64,000 nt of DNA from Capra hircus (GCF_001704415.2 NC_030811.1:53185591-53249590); one strand, 5' to 3'; shown: positions 1-12,535, counted from the first letter of the stretch. The notes: generated by a model not told the origin, from the sequence alone. A program made the numbers and translations.

Positions 1-45
1 TGAACATAATCTCAGTCATCAGTATCCACTTATTAAAGAAGCTAA

Positions 46-1166
46 AGCAAGAGAGTTCCAGAAAAACATCTATTTCTGCTTTATTGACTATGCCAAAGCC
101 TTTGACTATGTGGATCACAATAAGCTCTGGAAAATTCTGAAAGAGATGGGAATACCAGACCACCTGACCTGCCTCTTGAGAAATCTGTATGCAGGCCAGG
201 AAGCAACAGTTAGAACTGGACATGGAACAACAGACTGGTTCCAAATAGGAAAAGGAGTACATCAAGGCTGTATATTGTCACCCTGCTTATTTAACTTATA
301 TGCAGAGTACATCATGAGAAACGCTGGACTGGAAGAAACACAAGCTGGATTCAAGATTGCTGGGAGAAATATCAATAACCTCAGATATGCAGATGACACC
401 CCCCTTATGGCAGAAAGTGAAGAGGAGCTAAAAAGCCTCTTGATGAAAGTGAAAGAGGAGAGTGAAAAAGTTGACTTAAAGCTCAACATTCAGAAAACGA
501 AGATCATGGCATCTGGTCCCATCACTTCATGGGAAATAGATGGGGAAACAGTGGAAACAGTGGCTGACTTTATTTTTTTGGGCTCCACAATCACTGCAGA
601 TGGTGATTGCAGCCATGAAATTAAAAGACACTTACTCCTTGGAAGGAAAGTTATGACCAACCTAGACAGTATATTCAAAAGCAGAGACATTACTTTGGCG
701 ACTAAGGTCCATCTAGTCAAGGCTATGGTTTTTCCTGTGGTCATGTATGGATGTGAGAGTTGCACTGTGAAGAAGGCTGAGTGCTGAAGAATTGATGCTT
801 TTGAAGTGTGGTGTTGGAGAAGACTCTTGAGAGTCCCTTGGACTGCAAGGAGATCCAACCAGTCCATTCTGAAGGAGATCAACCTTGAGATTTCTTTGGA
901 AGGAATGATGCTAAAGCTGAAGCTCCAGTACTTTGGCCACCTCATGCGAAGAGTTGACTCATTGGAAAAGACTCTGATGGTGGGAGGGATTGGGGACAGG
1001 AGGAGAAGGGGACGACAGAGGATGAGATGGCTGGATGTCATCACGGACTCGATGGACGTGAGTCTGAGTGAACTCCGGGAGTTGGTGATGGACAAGGAGG
1101 CCTGGCATGCTGCGATTCATGGGGTCACAAAGAGTCGGACACGACTGAGCGACTGAGCTGAACTGA
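46..1166 (+). mobile_element. BovB LINE, 5'-truncated, RT C-terminal half
   Basis: RTE-clade retrotransposon. The frame from about 47 to 1158 encodes the reverse transcriptase palm and C-terminal region: FIDYAKAFD, then QGCILSPCLFN, then the catalytic YADD at 386-397, ending SRTRLSD. One stop (TGA at 785-787) interrupts it, where other copies have CGA, consistent with CpG decay. The frame is otherwise unshifted to the end. The 3' end shows the BovB tail GACTGAGCTGAACTGAA. Confidence 0.93.
110..1156 (+). pseudogene. BovB reverse transcriptase fragment, one nonsense mutation
   Basis: Both halves, 110-787 and 806-1156, are in the same frame, separated only by the TGA at 785-787. The intact YADD shows the active-site motif is preserved even though the copy lacks the endonuclease and the first half of the RT. 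It is not functional as a gene: it has no promoter and no complete open frame. Confidence 0.85.
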
Positions 1167-2284
1167 AAAGCAATGCACATGACTCAATTGGGTGGATTTA
1201 GATCAATGATAATTTGCCTCTTCATTTATGTCAAGTGACACCAGCCTGTACCACTGGGCTGCCATATTTTCATGACTTTTCTACATCAAGCAAAATTGAG
1301 TCTTTTAAAAAAAGACTGCATTGCCTCATTATATTATCATTGACTATATTATCAAAGTTTTTCATCTTTTCTTACAAAAAAAAACATGATGAAACATGGA
1401 ATCAATGGATATTTCAGGCAAAGATATATGAACAGAACTCAAATGCACCCATAAGAAGGGAAAATGTTTTGGCTTTAAATTAAAAAAAAAAAAAAATGAA
1501 GACAGTCTATTGACTATGAGATCTCTTCAAATGAAGAAAAGTTGCTTCATTTTAAACTTCCATACAGAGTATATGCATTTATTTTTTATCTTTAAAATGA
1601 TCACTTCCCTAAAATCTCTAGTTTGAGTTCCACATGCCCATGAAATCTACCAGCATATCAGCTTCACAAGCATTAAGTCTGCCTTCCTACATGTGACTAG
1701 GGATAAAATCCAAAGCAAACACCAGAACCTCCATCTACGGATGCTCATCTCCAAGATACGCTCCACCATGCGATGTCCCATCCCATCACCTTTCCCTTCT
1801 CTACTGGACCACTCTTGTCATTATCTCTTACTCTCTTAATGACCCTTCCTGACTCCATAACTCTCCTCATCCACCACCCCATTTCTCTGCTTCCTTTCAC
1901 AAACAGCTCTTCAGGATAGCTGTCTATATACTATTTTATAGTTTAGGAGCATCGTGAGGTCCAGAAAGATTACATCATTTATCTTATACAGTGATTTCCC
2001 TAAGCATGAAGAAGCATTAATAGTAGAGGCAGGTCATAAATTTTAGACTCTGATGACACCAAATGACACTTTTTGTACTGGTATTATGACAATCTCTAAA
2101 TAAAAGCCATCAGCGAATACAGGTATTTAGAGACCAACTTACAGGTTACAAAGAGTTTTCATGTACATTTTTTAATCTGATATTTTTAACATCTCTGTGA
2201 CTTGGGTGAATTGTTTTATCTCCATCTACTCAATGAGGAAAATGAGTCCTAAGACTCAGATAACTTCTCAGGCAAAGGGGCCAA

Positions 2285-2505
2285 GCACAATGGCTATGAG
2301 CTTAGACTCTGGAATGAAGCTGTCTGGATGTGACCCTTGCATCTACCAGCTGGTGTCTGCATGACTGGCAAGTAACTATTTCTTTCTGCTTTAGTTATCT
2401 TCTGTGTAAAGAAGCTTAAATAGGTTGTTGAGATACTTAAATGATTTTATATCAAATGCTTGGAAGCAATAACTGACACAGAGTAAGTTCTGAGGTTATT
2501 ATTAG
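2285..2505 (+). repeat. MIR SINE
   Basis: Diverged MIR pattern: AGACTCTGGAAT, then a 'clinical' T/C-rich core, then GACACAGAGTAAG near the 3' end, as in the ancient mammalian MIR consensus. Confidence 0.6.
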
Positions 2506-2521
2506 CCCTATTAAATGCGCA

Positions 2522-2730
2522 GGCTTCCCTGGTGGCTCAGAGGTTAAAGTGTCTGCCCGCAATGCGGGAGACCTGGGTTAGATCCCTGGGTTGGGAAGAT
2601 CTCCTGGAGAGGGAAATGGCAACCCACTCCAGTATTCTTGTCTAGAGAATCCCATGGATGGAGGAGCCTGGTGGGCTACAGTCCATGAGGTCGCAAAGAG
2701 TCAGACACGACTGAGTGACTTCACTTTCTC
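2522..2730 (+). mobile_element. Bov-tA SINE
   Basis: Starts with the tRNA-Glu-derived head GGCTTCCCTGGTGGCTCAG, continues through GGAAATGGCAACCCACTCC, and ends with the BovB-like tail CAGACACGACTGAGTGACT. Full length. Confidence 0.95.
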
Positions 2731-2986
2731 TTTCATTAAATGACCAGTTGTAGACAGGCAATATACTAGTTTTATAAATAGATATGTGGAGACTCAACTA
2801 CTAGTTAATCTGACCCTGATGAACTTTCTTTTTGGCTCAAAACTCGGATACTATATGATATCAAATTGTTAATATATGAAATGAAACAATTGAGTAAAAT
2901 ATATTGTCCTTGGATCCTGTGAGACATCTGCTAAAACAACAACTGTTGAAACTATACAGTTTCAGCGGTTTCAGATTTAGGCTTAC

Positions 2987-3175
2987 CTTTTGTAAGTTTC
3001 CCACTTTCAATATAAGGAGTCAGAAATAACCGCTGTCCTGGGTCTCCTTTACGTGGTCTGGAAACATGGGCTTTTCTGTACAAGGAGCGAAACAGCCCAT
3101 CAGCACCAGGGCTAAGCGCCAACAAAACCAGCAAAAAAAGTGCCTTCCACATGGCACCAACCGTTCCCTCTGGGC
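2987..3175 (-). CDS. CPVL: CPVL first coding exon (exon 2): start codon, signal peptide, N-terminus
   Basis: CPVL is a serine carboxypeptidase-family protein that enters the secretory/lysosomal route. Seen here: on the minus strand a T-rich tract ending in TAG gives an acceptor with the exon starting at 3175. ATG lies at 3152-3150 with G at -3. The frame runs 55 codons plus one base to 2987 and is followed by GTAAGC (2986-2981), so it is spliced in phase 1. The peptide begins MWKALFLLVLLALSPGADG, a typical signal peptide of about 19 residues, followed by LFRSLYR and later LFLTPYIESGK. These blocks match my recollection of the human CPVL N-terminus (GLFRSLYR, LFLTPYIE). Human CPVL begins five codons earlier at MVGA; the equivalent first Met codon here is ACG, so the in-frame ATG at 3152 must start translation. 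The catalytic Ser-Asp-His residues lie in later exons beyond the left edge. Intact splice sites argue against a retrocopy. Confidence 0.9.
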
Positions 3176-3301
3176 CTAGAATGAAAACAATAACTTTCCA
3201 CAAATGAATCCAAAGAGTAAATATTTACCAAACCCCTTTATATGCAAAACACTCATTTAGTCACTCAAAAAATACACATAAAGCTCTCTGCTAAGTACCT
3301 T

Positions 3302-3575
3302 GCTGCTGCTGCTGCTAAGTCACGTCAGTCGTGTCCGACTCTGTGCGACCCCATAGACAGCAGCCCACCAGGCTCCTCTGTCCCTGGGATTCTCCAGGCA
3401 AGAACACTGAAGAGGGTTGCCATTTCCTTCTCCAATGCATCAAAGTGAAAAGTGAAAGTGAAGTCGCTCAGTCGTCTCCGACTCAGCGACCCCATGGACT
3501 GCAGCCCACTAAGCTCCTCCGTCCATGGGATTTTCCAGGGAAGAGTACTGGAGTGGGGTGCCATTGCCTTCACCG
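3302..3575 (-). mobile_element. Bov-A2 SINE with 12-bp target-site duplication
   Basis: Dimeric Bov-A in reverse: a (TGC)n end, two AAGTC...GTGTCCGACTC units joined by the GAAAGTGAAAAGTG linker. Exact 12-bp target duplication GCTAAGTACCTT at 3290-3301 and 3576-3587. It sits about 125 bp upstream of the CPVL coding exon, inside the intron. Confidence 0.95.
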
Positions 3576-3587
3576 GCTAAGTACCTT

Positions 3588-6069
3588 AGATACAGCCTAA
3601 ATAAGATCAACCCAGTCCTTGCTCATCCTGAAATTAACAATCTAATGGAAGGCTATTTAAGTGATTGGCAATATAACAAGTGCAACAGCTTCTATTTCTA
3701 AAACTGTGGTCTGGAAAATAAATTATATGAAGGATTACAGGAACCAAGAAGACAACAGGGACTCTAAACAAATCACAGAGTGGGAGCGACAGTCATCTAC
3801 TCCAGGCAGAGGATTCAGAACATATTTCAGGACAGGAGAACCTAGGAAGGAAGACCTTACCAAGGCAGAAGGTGAGTAAAAGGTGGGTGGAGCTCAGTTA
3901 GGCAGGAGAAATGGGGAAGGCATCACTGGTGGAAGGCAAAGCCTGAGAAAAGGTGAGACCTGACTTGTCCACGGGTGTTTTGCAGGGAAATTTAAAATAA
4001 TTTCTGGCCAGCTTTTTATCTCTTACAAATCACCAAACTTTGCATTCAAAAACAAAAAAGAAAGAAGAGACAGAAGATCCTACAACCATTTACAGGCCCT
4101 TACCCCTATAGCAGGCTGTCCAGTGAACTCAAAAGTTAGACCTCACACTTTATTAACACAAAGCTTTTCAAGGATCTTCTAACCTGATGTTTGCTGAAAA
4201 ATGTGTGGTGAATTCCCTAAACTTGTAAACATGTAAATTGTATTTACAATGGGTTTTTCCAATGTATTTTTAGCTGATTTGAACTTCCTGATAGCCAGGA
4301 AAACAAGGGTTATCATCATCAATCTTAGACACGGAAAATTTGACTCAAAGGAGTACCTTATCTACAGACATCAAAACAGAGAAATCAGAACTAGTATGCA
4401 GTCAGGGCTGGGCTGAGGGTAAAGTGAGTCTGACGTAGATGTAAAGTGGGACCTTATCTTTTTTTTAATTTTGAAATTTTGTCCATCAAGGATTTTTTTG
4501 AGTTGACTTTGATTTTTTCAAGTATTGCATTAAATATTATTTATCTTGACTACTGAGTTTTTTGGCACTCTTAGATTTTACATCCAAGGCAGGTGCCTCA
4601 ATTGCTTCTGTTAATCCTGACTCTATTAAGTAATATGATTCTTGCACCAGTGCTATTAAATGACTCTGTACTACCGCTAGTTAAATACTCTGCTCACTCA
4701 GATTCTGGATGCAAAGAGAAATATACAATATAGGCAAATACAATGCTTGGCTTGATTGTTCAGTGCCTTAATATACCAAGTCATTAATATACCTTAAAAA
4801 CATACAAGGTGTTGTCATCTATTAACCACATGCTAATCACAACCCAATTTAGCATAATAGGAAAATATTGGTTCTAGCAAATTTAGAAAGGTTCTCAGCC
4901 ACATTTCTCCAATAAGATAAAAGTTTATAACTATAATTTGATTGAATACATGACCTTTGTCAAATCTTTCATGGTTAACTTAATAGAATTCCCCAGACTT
5001 AAGGTAAAGAAGCCCAACCAAATAGACCGTGTACTTAAGAGTGGTTTTGTCTATTTACTATAATAAGGAACAAAATGACTTTAGAAACTGAAATTAAGTT
5101 CCCAAGAAGCCCAAGTATTATGACCACTATGGCACTGATGAAAGATTTTTTTTTTAATTATACGAACTTGTTATGCTAATGTTTTAATAACAGCTGCTTT
5201 CAAGGAATGCTTGAAGTCAACAATCTTACTCTCTGGTTCATGGGGAAAAAAAATCTGTGGTATGAAAAACATTGGAAGGAGCTCTTCCATTAAGAGGCTT
5301 TTTCCTGCAGGCAGAAACAAGGAACTAATCATACCAGCTAATTTCTCAATCATTCTGCTGTAAACATCCAGCCCCCTTTAATGGAAATCATTAATATTTA
5401 AATAACCAGGGTAGTTACAACTTCTTTTGTCAGCAAATGTTGACTCAAAGATGTTAAAGAAAGAAAGGTGAAATTGGTCTTGTTTTAACTGACATAAATC
5501 TAACACACAAAAGCAAGAGCTGGGTCAACTTAGGAGCCCCCATTAACATTTAATCAAATAACTATTAGAGTCATGGTTTCCCATGTAGGTGAATTAAAAA
5601 AACAACATACTTCATTTCACTGTTTCATTTAATGGTCAGAGTTCCTGGACTGTGCTTAGCTGTCATCTCTCCTGATGAAAATGAAAGCCATATCATGAGC
5701 GGAGTATTTTCTTTCTTCACCTCTTTCACTAATGTATTTTGCCTATCCTAAATTAGCCAAAATCTTTTCATTTATTGAACATTTATTGAGTCCTTTCTAA
5801 ACTAATAAACTCTGTATTGGAAGTTATTGCCCGCAGAGAGTGAAAAAATTATTAACCGTACACTGTATTATGTATCTACTTGAAGTGATACGAAAACATT
5901 GGTGTTATTTCCAGTTCAAATACATCTTACTGAAGGATACAGGCAAACTGCTCCTCTTAATAAATGTTCAGAAACAGAATAAAATATATGCAAGTTCAAA
6001 ACAATATTGGCAGAATCAAATATGCTAAAGTCAAAATCTGTGATTCACTATAACTATCTTACTGCGTGT
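3588..6069. other. Unique intronic DNA
   Basis: AT-rich sequence with no supported gene. Short frames here have no recognisable domains. I can name no repeat with confidence. Confidence 0.5.
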
Positions 6070-6288
6070 ATGTGCTAAGTCACTTCAGTCGTGTTTGACT
6101 CTTTGTGACCCTATGGACTATAGGCTGCCAGGCTCTTCTGCCACGGGGATTCTCTAGGCAAGAATACTGAAGTGGGTTGCCATGCCCTCCTCCAGAGGAT
6201 CTTCCCGACCCAGGGATTGAACCCACATCTCTTGTGTTCCCTGCACTGACAGGCAAGTTCTTTACCACTAGCGCCACTTGTGAAGCCC
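6070..6288 (-). mobile_element. Bov-tA SINE
   Basis: Reverse orientation: the BovB-like end TAAGTCACTTCAGTCGTG comes first, then CAGGCAAGAATACTG, the CCCAGGGATTGAACC box and the tRNA head ending GAAGCCC. Confidence 0.93.
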
Positions 6289-9040
6289 AAAACCTTACTA
6301 AAAACCTTCAATATTACAACTGGAAATCATGTGTACAAGAGACAATTTTTTTATATCGACAAAGGTATTTATCATAGTATTATTTAGAATAATAAACTGT
6401 CAACAATGTAAACAATTTAAGATAAGTCATTGTACATTTAAAAAATGGAATCATATACAGCAATTAAAATGACTCTACTGAGAATGTTTTCTAAAATATA
6501 CTAAAATATTAGGTAAAGAAAAGGAAGCTATTAAATTGGGTGTAAAGTATATTGTCCTTATTTAATACTCATTAATAATTTCTAAATTTTCTATAATAAC
6601 TAATCTTATAATTAGAAGAAAGTCATTTTTGATTTTGCTTTTTTATGAGTGAAGCAGCTGGTAGGCATGGCCTGTTCCTTATTCCTTATTACTACCTGGT
6701 TATGACCTCTTGCGTTTCCTAGGAGTAAGAGTTCTGTTCGTCCTTTCAGAATAGGTTCTGCTCTCGCTAACATTCTGTGAAGATGTGTCCTGATCTCATA
6801 CTGTCATAGAACCTCAGAGACTCAAAGTAAAGTTTCTCTTTGTTGAATTAGAAGGCTCTGCATTAACATGAGATGCTGTTCTAATAATAATTACTCTGAT
6901 TGCATTTATATCCAGTTCTGCCTGGAGTAGAGTCCATAACAAATGAGAATATAATTGGTTCTAAGCAAATAGCTGTTGAACTGATGGATCTAAATAATGA
7001 ATCATGATATATTAGACATACAGGAGGTAGTATATGTTCATATGGTCCAATTCCTTCATCTCACAGTCTAGACAACTGGAACTAGAGAATAAAATATGTT
7101 GTAAGCTGCTGAGCAGCAAAACCAAGACTCAAAGCCAGGATTCATTTATGGCCCTAAATCTAATCTGCTTTCCACTCGCCCATCTGTGGTTGTAATTATA
7201 TATATTCAAATATTTTGTCTTTTATTGTCTCAATAGATAGTAATGGTCTGCTACAGTCTAAATTCCTTTCACTAAATCTTTAAAGCATGTAGTACAAATA
7301 AATAAACAAATGAATAAACAGATACATCAATAAGTAAGTCTTTCCAGAGAAATTTGGGTTTTAGAAATGACTTGTACTAATCCAGGTTCTAACATGACTC
7401 ATTCACTGAACCTTGGGTAGGACAATGACTTTTCCAGGTCCCAGTCAATATGTTAAAACCAATGGTTAGATCTCCAGGAACTGTGAGAGTCAGCTGTTCA
7501 ATGCAGCTATTGTTCAAAATTAGAGAATAGAAGCTTTACCATTAAATATGTTATATTAAAAAATAAGTGATAAATACTCAAAACTCATCACTACTGAACT
7601 ATTTTACCATGTTTACTATGTTTTCTATCATCTATGCTCTGGAGTTATTTTTTCCTATTTATCTAATTGAAAGATTATATAATAGTTTGCTACTGTGCAT
7701 TTCTTTGCAACTTGGTGTTGAGTAACATCTTGTAGCCTGAAATCAGCCATGATGGGAATATTTATACCATAGAAATCAGCAAACACCACAAATATTCAAC
7801 GTTTTATTACCTGCTCATGTGAGTCTCATGTTTCTTACTTGAAAACTGATCTGGAAACTACTTTCCATCAACTCACATCCCAGTTCCAATGGAAATGATT
7901 AGAAGAGACAAAAGGGGGAAATCCTGCCAAGCTGTCATCTGTGTGTAGAAGCAACCAGTTAATATGCTCAGATAGGCAAGGCTTTGAGAAAAGAAATCCG
8001 AGAAAGCCACCGGAAAGTGCGTGTTCTACCAGTGAAAAGAAGAATTAGAAACAAAAACTCCAGAATGAGGACAAAGAGCAAACGTGTTAAGTAGCCCTAT
8101 GTTTTCTTCTCTCCTTCCCACTTCTGCATTTTACATTATAGGTAATTCTAAAGGATAAAAGTCGTTCATGTAATAAATGTCATAGCTGCAATTAAAATAT
8201 TTATTTGGAGTCCTCTCACGTATTTAACTGCCTTGAGTACTCCCATAACAAGAAAAACATTCCCCCGGACAAACAAACAATAAACAGGCCAACTAGTAAC
8301 AGACATTTCCATGAAATTTGCGATTAAAGAAAGGTACATAAAAGTGGTCCCCCTATTAAAAAGGATTCAGTCACCTCTCAAGATTATTCAGGCATATCCA
8401 AAGCATTTGAATCTTGAAGGGCTATCGTGCAACCCTGAATTAAATACCAACCCAAACCCCAAATCTAGCTATTTTTTGCTAAGGATTTCCACGAAAACAA
8501 ATGGTAGAAGAAAACCTTTATTTCAAAGGATCCAGTATTTGTTCTCCTTAAGGCATCATTTTAATTTCTAAAGTTGATATTTGAAGCACTATTTCCCCAG
8601 AGAGGACATAGTACATGATATACAAGGCGATGGGCAAGCTTCCGCTGAAGGGGCCCTGAGACTTACATGCCTATCTCCTTTCCACAGGCTCCCCCTCTGG
8701 CATCAGACAGTGGTGTCTCATCTTGCTAATTGAATTAGTCACCCCTATCTCTGCCACCATATCCTTGGGCTCACAGGAAAGGGAGACAAACTCAACATAT
8801 GTGGCAGGTGGTGAATGAAAAGAATCAGGAAGAGGAGGAACTTAAACTATCTGACACTATAGTAGGGAGCTTTACTTTGAAATCTCATGCTAACCAGAAA
8901 GAAAATTTGAATGGAGGTAGGAAGTGAAAGTAGCCAATGTCCCAAAACGTTAATAATAGTTGAAATAGGAAGGCCGCCCCCATGATCCGAGGCATCCTCA
9001 TGATAATGATATCAGTAAAAGTCCCCAGTCATTAAATGCA
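6289..9040. other. Unique intronic DNA
   Basis: AT-rich, no gene. A weak MIR-like piece at about 7065-7160 (minus) is the only repeat hint. The 86-codon frame at 8311-8571 has no domain and no codon signature. Confidence 0.5.
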
Positions 9041-9044
9041 CTCC

Positions 9045-9205
9045 ATGTATCAGAATTATGCTAACTACTTTATATTTTTATTTCTAATCTTTATCAGATA
9101 AGTACTATTATCCCATTTTACAGATGAAAAATTGATCCTCAGAGAATTTAAGTTACTTGCCCAGAATCACACAGGTAGTAAGCAGTACAGCAAAGAAGTG
9201 AGGCC
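9045..9205 (-). repeat. MIR SINE
   Basis: Shows CCCATTTTACAGATGAAAA, then TTAAGTTACTTGCCCA and ATCACACAGGTAGTAAG, the standard antisense MIR core. Confidence 0.75.
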
Positions 9206-9270
9206 AATACCAATCAATTTTCAAAGACCATTCAATAATTCCAATATTGCTAATGTTGTGTTAATTTCTT

Positions 9271-9446
9271 AGTTGCGTCTGACTCTGTGACCCCATGGAC
9301 TATAGCCCGTCAGAGTTATCTCCAGGCAAGAATACTGGAGTGGATTGCCATTGCCTCCTCCAGAGGATCTTCCTGACCCAGGGATCAAACCTGGGTCTCC
9401 TGCATTGCAGGCAGATTCTTCACCATCTGAGCCACGAGGGAAGCCC
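9271..9446 (-). mobile_element. Bov-tA SINE, slightly deleted
   Basis: Reverse Bov-tA with the CAGGGATCAAACCTGGGTC box and GAAGCCC end. A short deletion follows CTATAGCCCGTCAG. Confidence 0.9.
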
Positions 9447-9579
9447 ATAATACTATTAACAGCATCTCCAAAATGAGCGACGTGCACCAGGATCTTATCT
9501 CCCTATTCAGGTGAGTTTGGAAATCACATAAGAAAATAAAATTTTTGCCACAAGGTAAATGAGGATGAGGGAACATTCT

Positions 9580-9722
9580 TCCCTAAAGGTTTCAGAGGGA
9601 ACAAGGCCCCACCAACACAATGATCTTGGACTTCTAGGCTGCAGAAGTCTAAAACAATAAATCAGTGATGAGTTAAGCCACCCAATGTGTGGTACTTTGC
9701 TATAGCACTGCTATAAAACTAC
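9580..9722 (+). repeat. MLT1-like LTR 3' end (ERVL-MaLR)
   Basis: GATCTTGGACTTCTAGGCTGCAG, then an AATAAAT signal and TAAGCCACCCAATGTGTGGT, the characteristic 3' end of MLT1/MST LTRs. Confidence 0.65.
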
Positions 9723-10301
9723 TACCTGGATAGTCGGGACGACTGTGGAAGAAGCCAAGGTGGAGGGGATAAAGGAATAAATAGTAGAACTTAAACCGTT
9801 CTACTTTAAGTTAGTATTAAGCGTCTGGGTGAAAATTCTGAGAGGTCAGCAATAAAATGGGAAAGGGAAGATAAATGGATTTTACATTTAAGATATGTCT
9901 GGCATTCTGGCAAGCCAGGATTTCCTACACAATCCTCTATAGAATACTGATTCAGCAAGATATTATTAGGTTTTATAAGGATAAAAGTTTAGGACAATCT
10001 GGGCCAAACAAATTAAAATGGGTTTCCTGGTTATATAATGAACGTTTTAGAGCCTCTCACTTGCTCATGGACAGCATGTGTTTTATTTATGTCATTTATA
10101 TCTGTGTCACTCTTCTTAGAAAGGCCTTAAGTCTCAAGGCCTTTATATAAGACATACTCAGATGAGGAAACTTAATCTTAGGTTGACTAGTTTCTCAAGT
10201 ATGAGGTTAATTTTTTCAAGCTCTCAACTCAACCATTAAACAGTAAAAGCTCAAATTTGAAGCCAGATCTAGATGAGTCCAAAGTCCATATACTTTTCAT
10301 A

Positions 10302-10568
10302 TTGTTGTTGTCCAACTCTGCAATCCCAGGGACTGCAGCATGCCAGGCTTCCCTGTCCTTCACTATCTCCCAGAGTTTGCTGAAATTCATGTCCATTGAT
10401 TTGGTGATGCCATTCAACCATCTCATCCTCTATCACTCCCTTCTCCTCCTGCCCTCAATCTTTCCCAGCATCAGGATCTTTTCCAATGAGTCGGCTCTTC
10501 TCCAATGTGAAGAGCTTCAGCTTCAGCTTCAGCATCACTCCTTCCAATGAATATTCAGGGTTGATTTC
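10302..10568 (-). mobile_element. BovB LINE 3' end
   Basis: Reverse copy of the last about 270 bp of BovB (TGCCATTCAACCATCTCATCC; TTTTCCAATGAGTCGGCTC). Near its inner end the AGCTTC unit is locally expanded (10511-10529). Confidence 0.9.
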
Positions 10569-11129
10569 ATATATATCATTATGTAAATGACATAATACAA
10601 CAAAATCTGCCTCCATGCAACTTTTGACAAAAAAGCAGAATTCTGGGTTAACTGGATTATCTTGGCATGCCATTGGCAAGATTTATAGGTGCTGAAATTG
10701 TGAGTAATTTAAGGGCATGTTTATTTGCAAAAAAGTGAAATTCACATGCTCAGAACTTGCTTCAAAATTAATTTCTAGCTTCATTCCACTTGGAAAATAA
10801 TTTTAGGGGAATGGCTGAAGCCCTCAATCCTTTAAGACTCATGGCAAAAGAAATGTTTTCCGCTGAGAAATTCTTTTTTTTGAAGTAAATGTATTCCTAT
10901 TTTTTTTAGAATGAACCTCCTTTTTGCTATCTATTATGGCTAAATTTTTTCATAAAAAAAATCAGGATACACAATGTGGCAAATACAAGGATAAAACTGG
11001 GTATAATGGATAAGAGTATTTTGTGTGAGGATGGTCCTGGGAAATCTTTCAATGTCATCACCTTAAGCCATCACTTGTCACTAAGGTGACAAGAAATTAA
11101 CTCCTCCTTGATTCCAAAAGAGACAGTGT

Positions 11130-11335
11130 TGTCACTGGGAGCAATCCCTATGCAAGAACTTAGATCATTTCAGTGCTTTCCTCATCTCTTCGGCACACAG
11201 GATCTCATTGGATCCTCACCATCACTCTTGAAAGGAGTTAATGCAGCTCTTCAACAGAGACTCAGGTGGATGGAGCAAATTCCCAAGGAGTGACACTCTA
11301 GTCAGTAGCAGAGCTGGGACGGACCCCGAGTTCAC
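11130..11335 (-). repeat. MIR SINE
   Basis: Diverged antisense MIR: GGATCTCATTGGATCCTCACC ... GTAGCAGAGCTGGGAC. Confidence 0.55.
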
Positions 11336-12535
11336 TGGACTGGTCATTCATTTGATAAACAAATATATGTTAGCTCCTATGGAGTTTAGCTCTACTATGT
11401 GCAAGACTCCAATGCAGGCACAGAAAACGAAAGAGACAAAGTGTCTGCCTTCATGAAGCTTCCCACATAAAGGAGACAAGAAAGAGGAAAGCTATTAAGA
11501 GAATCAAAGCAGGGTAAAGGGTTAGAGAGGGATGGTGGGGGAGTGGCATTTTTGGGTCGGGTGATCATGGGAGGTCCCTCTGAAGAGGTGACACATGGGA
11601 AGAGCTGAAGGTACTGGAGAGTTTCAAGTGACTATCTAGAGAGAAGAGTTTCAGGCTGGAGAATGCTGCTGCTGCTAAGTCGCTTTAGTCTTGTCCAACT
11701 GTGCGACCCCCTAGACGGCAGCCCACCAGGCTCCTCCATCCCTGGGATTCTCCAGGCAAGAATGCTGGAGTGGGTTGCCACTTCCTTCTCCAGTGCATGC
11801 ACTCATGCTAAGTCACTTCAGTCGTGTCCGACTCTGTGCGACCCTATGGACAGAAGCCCACCAGGCTCCTCTGTCCAAGGGATTCTCTAGGCAAGAATAC
11901 TGAAGTGGGTTGCCATTTCCTTATCCAGGGCTGGAGAATAGTGACTGCAAAGACCCCTCATCTAGAGAAATCAGGATGGAAGCCAGGATGGTAGCAGTGT
12001 GAGAGTGATGGGGAGGCTGGTACAAATGGGATCAGGTATCAGACCATGCAGGGTGTTGAAGGCCAACATGTATTTGGGGGGCTCACTTCTTCCCAGCTCT
12101 GATGTTTCCATCATTGGTAAGGCTGGCCTCTTGCCACCCTCTTGTTCATTCTGAGGAGGGTAGGATGAGAGGTAGAAAGATTTATCAGATAGATAAATGT
12201 GGATACATTGGGCATGTTGGGCTCAGCTCTCCCGGTGTTTCCGCAGGAAATAGTGCTTTCTGTCTCCACACGTGGGCTGTGCACGTCTGTGCAAGTCTTC
12301 TCTAGTCTGGGCTTTAGTCCACTTGCCTAGAAGTGAGAGCACCAACCCAACCCAGTCACTTTTAGTAAGAAAGGTAATATTTTACTCTCCACCTGCCTTG
12401 TTCCTTTGTCTTCTCAATTACCCCATACCTCAGGCAACAGCAAAAAGTTTGCTATTTGGGGAGGCTCCTTCAGAAACTCCAATAGAATGGAATTTGGGCT
12501 TTATGCTAAGGGTAATGGGCTGGAATTTTTTCCCA
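11336..12535 (-). repeat. L2 LINE 3' region, interrupted by Bov-A2
   Basis: Antisense L2 blocks: CTACTATGTGCAAG, GTCTGCCTTCATGAAGCTTCC, then GGTGATCATGGGAGGTCCCTC, and beyond the inserted Bov-A2 CATGCAGGGTGTTGAAGGCC and GGTAATGGGCTGGAAT. The match is patchy; 12070-12460 is mostly unassigned. Confidence 0.5.
11665..11928 (-). mobile_element. Bov-A2 SINE with 11-bp target-site duplication
   Basis: Dimeric Bov-A in reverse. Exact duplication GGCTGGAGAAT at 11654-11664 and 11929-11939. Confidence 0.95.

Larger units (their letters stand above)
1..2986 (-). other. CPVL: CPVL intron 2 (partial)
   Basis: The sequence left of the exon donor at 2986 is intron on the gene's minus strand and runs off the window. 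It holds a BovB 3' part (46-1166), a MIR, a Bov-tA and an A-run at 1483-1496. I see no second exon. Unlabelled DNA at 1167-2284 shows no gene and no repeat that I can name. Confidence 0.8.

Noticed and set aside
490..1095. 201-codon minus-strand frame, and the similar frames opposite every BovB copy
   Set aside because: Mirror frames of the BovB RT strand; they recur wherever BovB occurs and have no own signals.
2522..2600. tRNA-Glu-like sequence in Bov-tA heads
   Set aside because: SINE head derived from a tRNA, diverged in the loops; not a tRNA gene.
3153..3203. Upstream extension of the CPVL frame (MWKVIVFILGPEGTVGA...)
   Set aside because: It reads through the splice acceptor at 3176/3175 into intron; only bases from 3175 downward belong to the mRNA, and the real start is the ATG at 3152.
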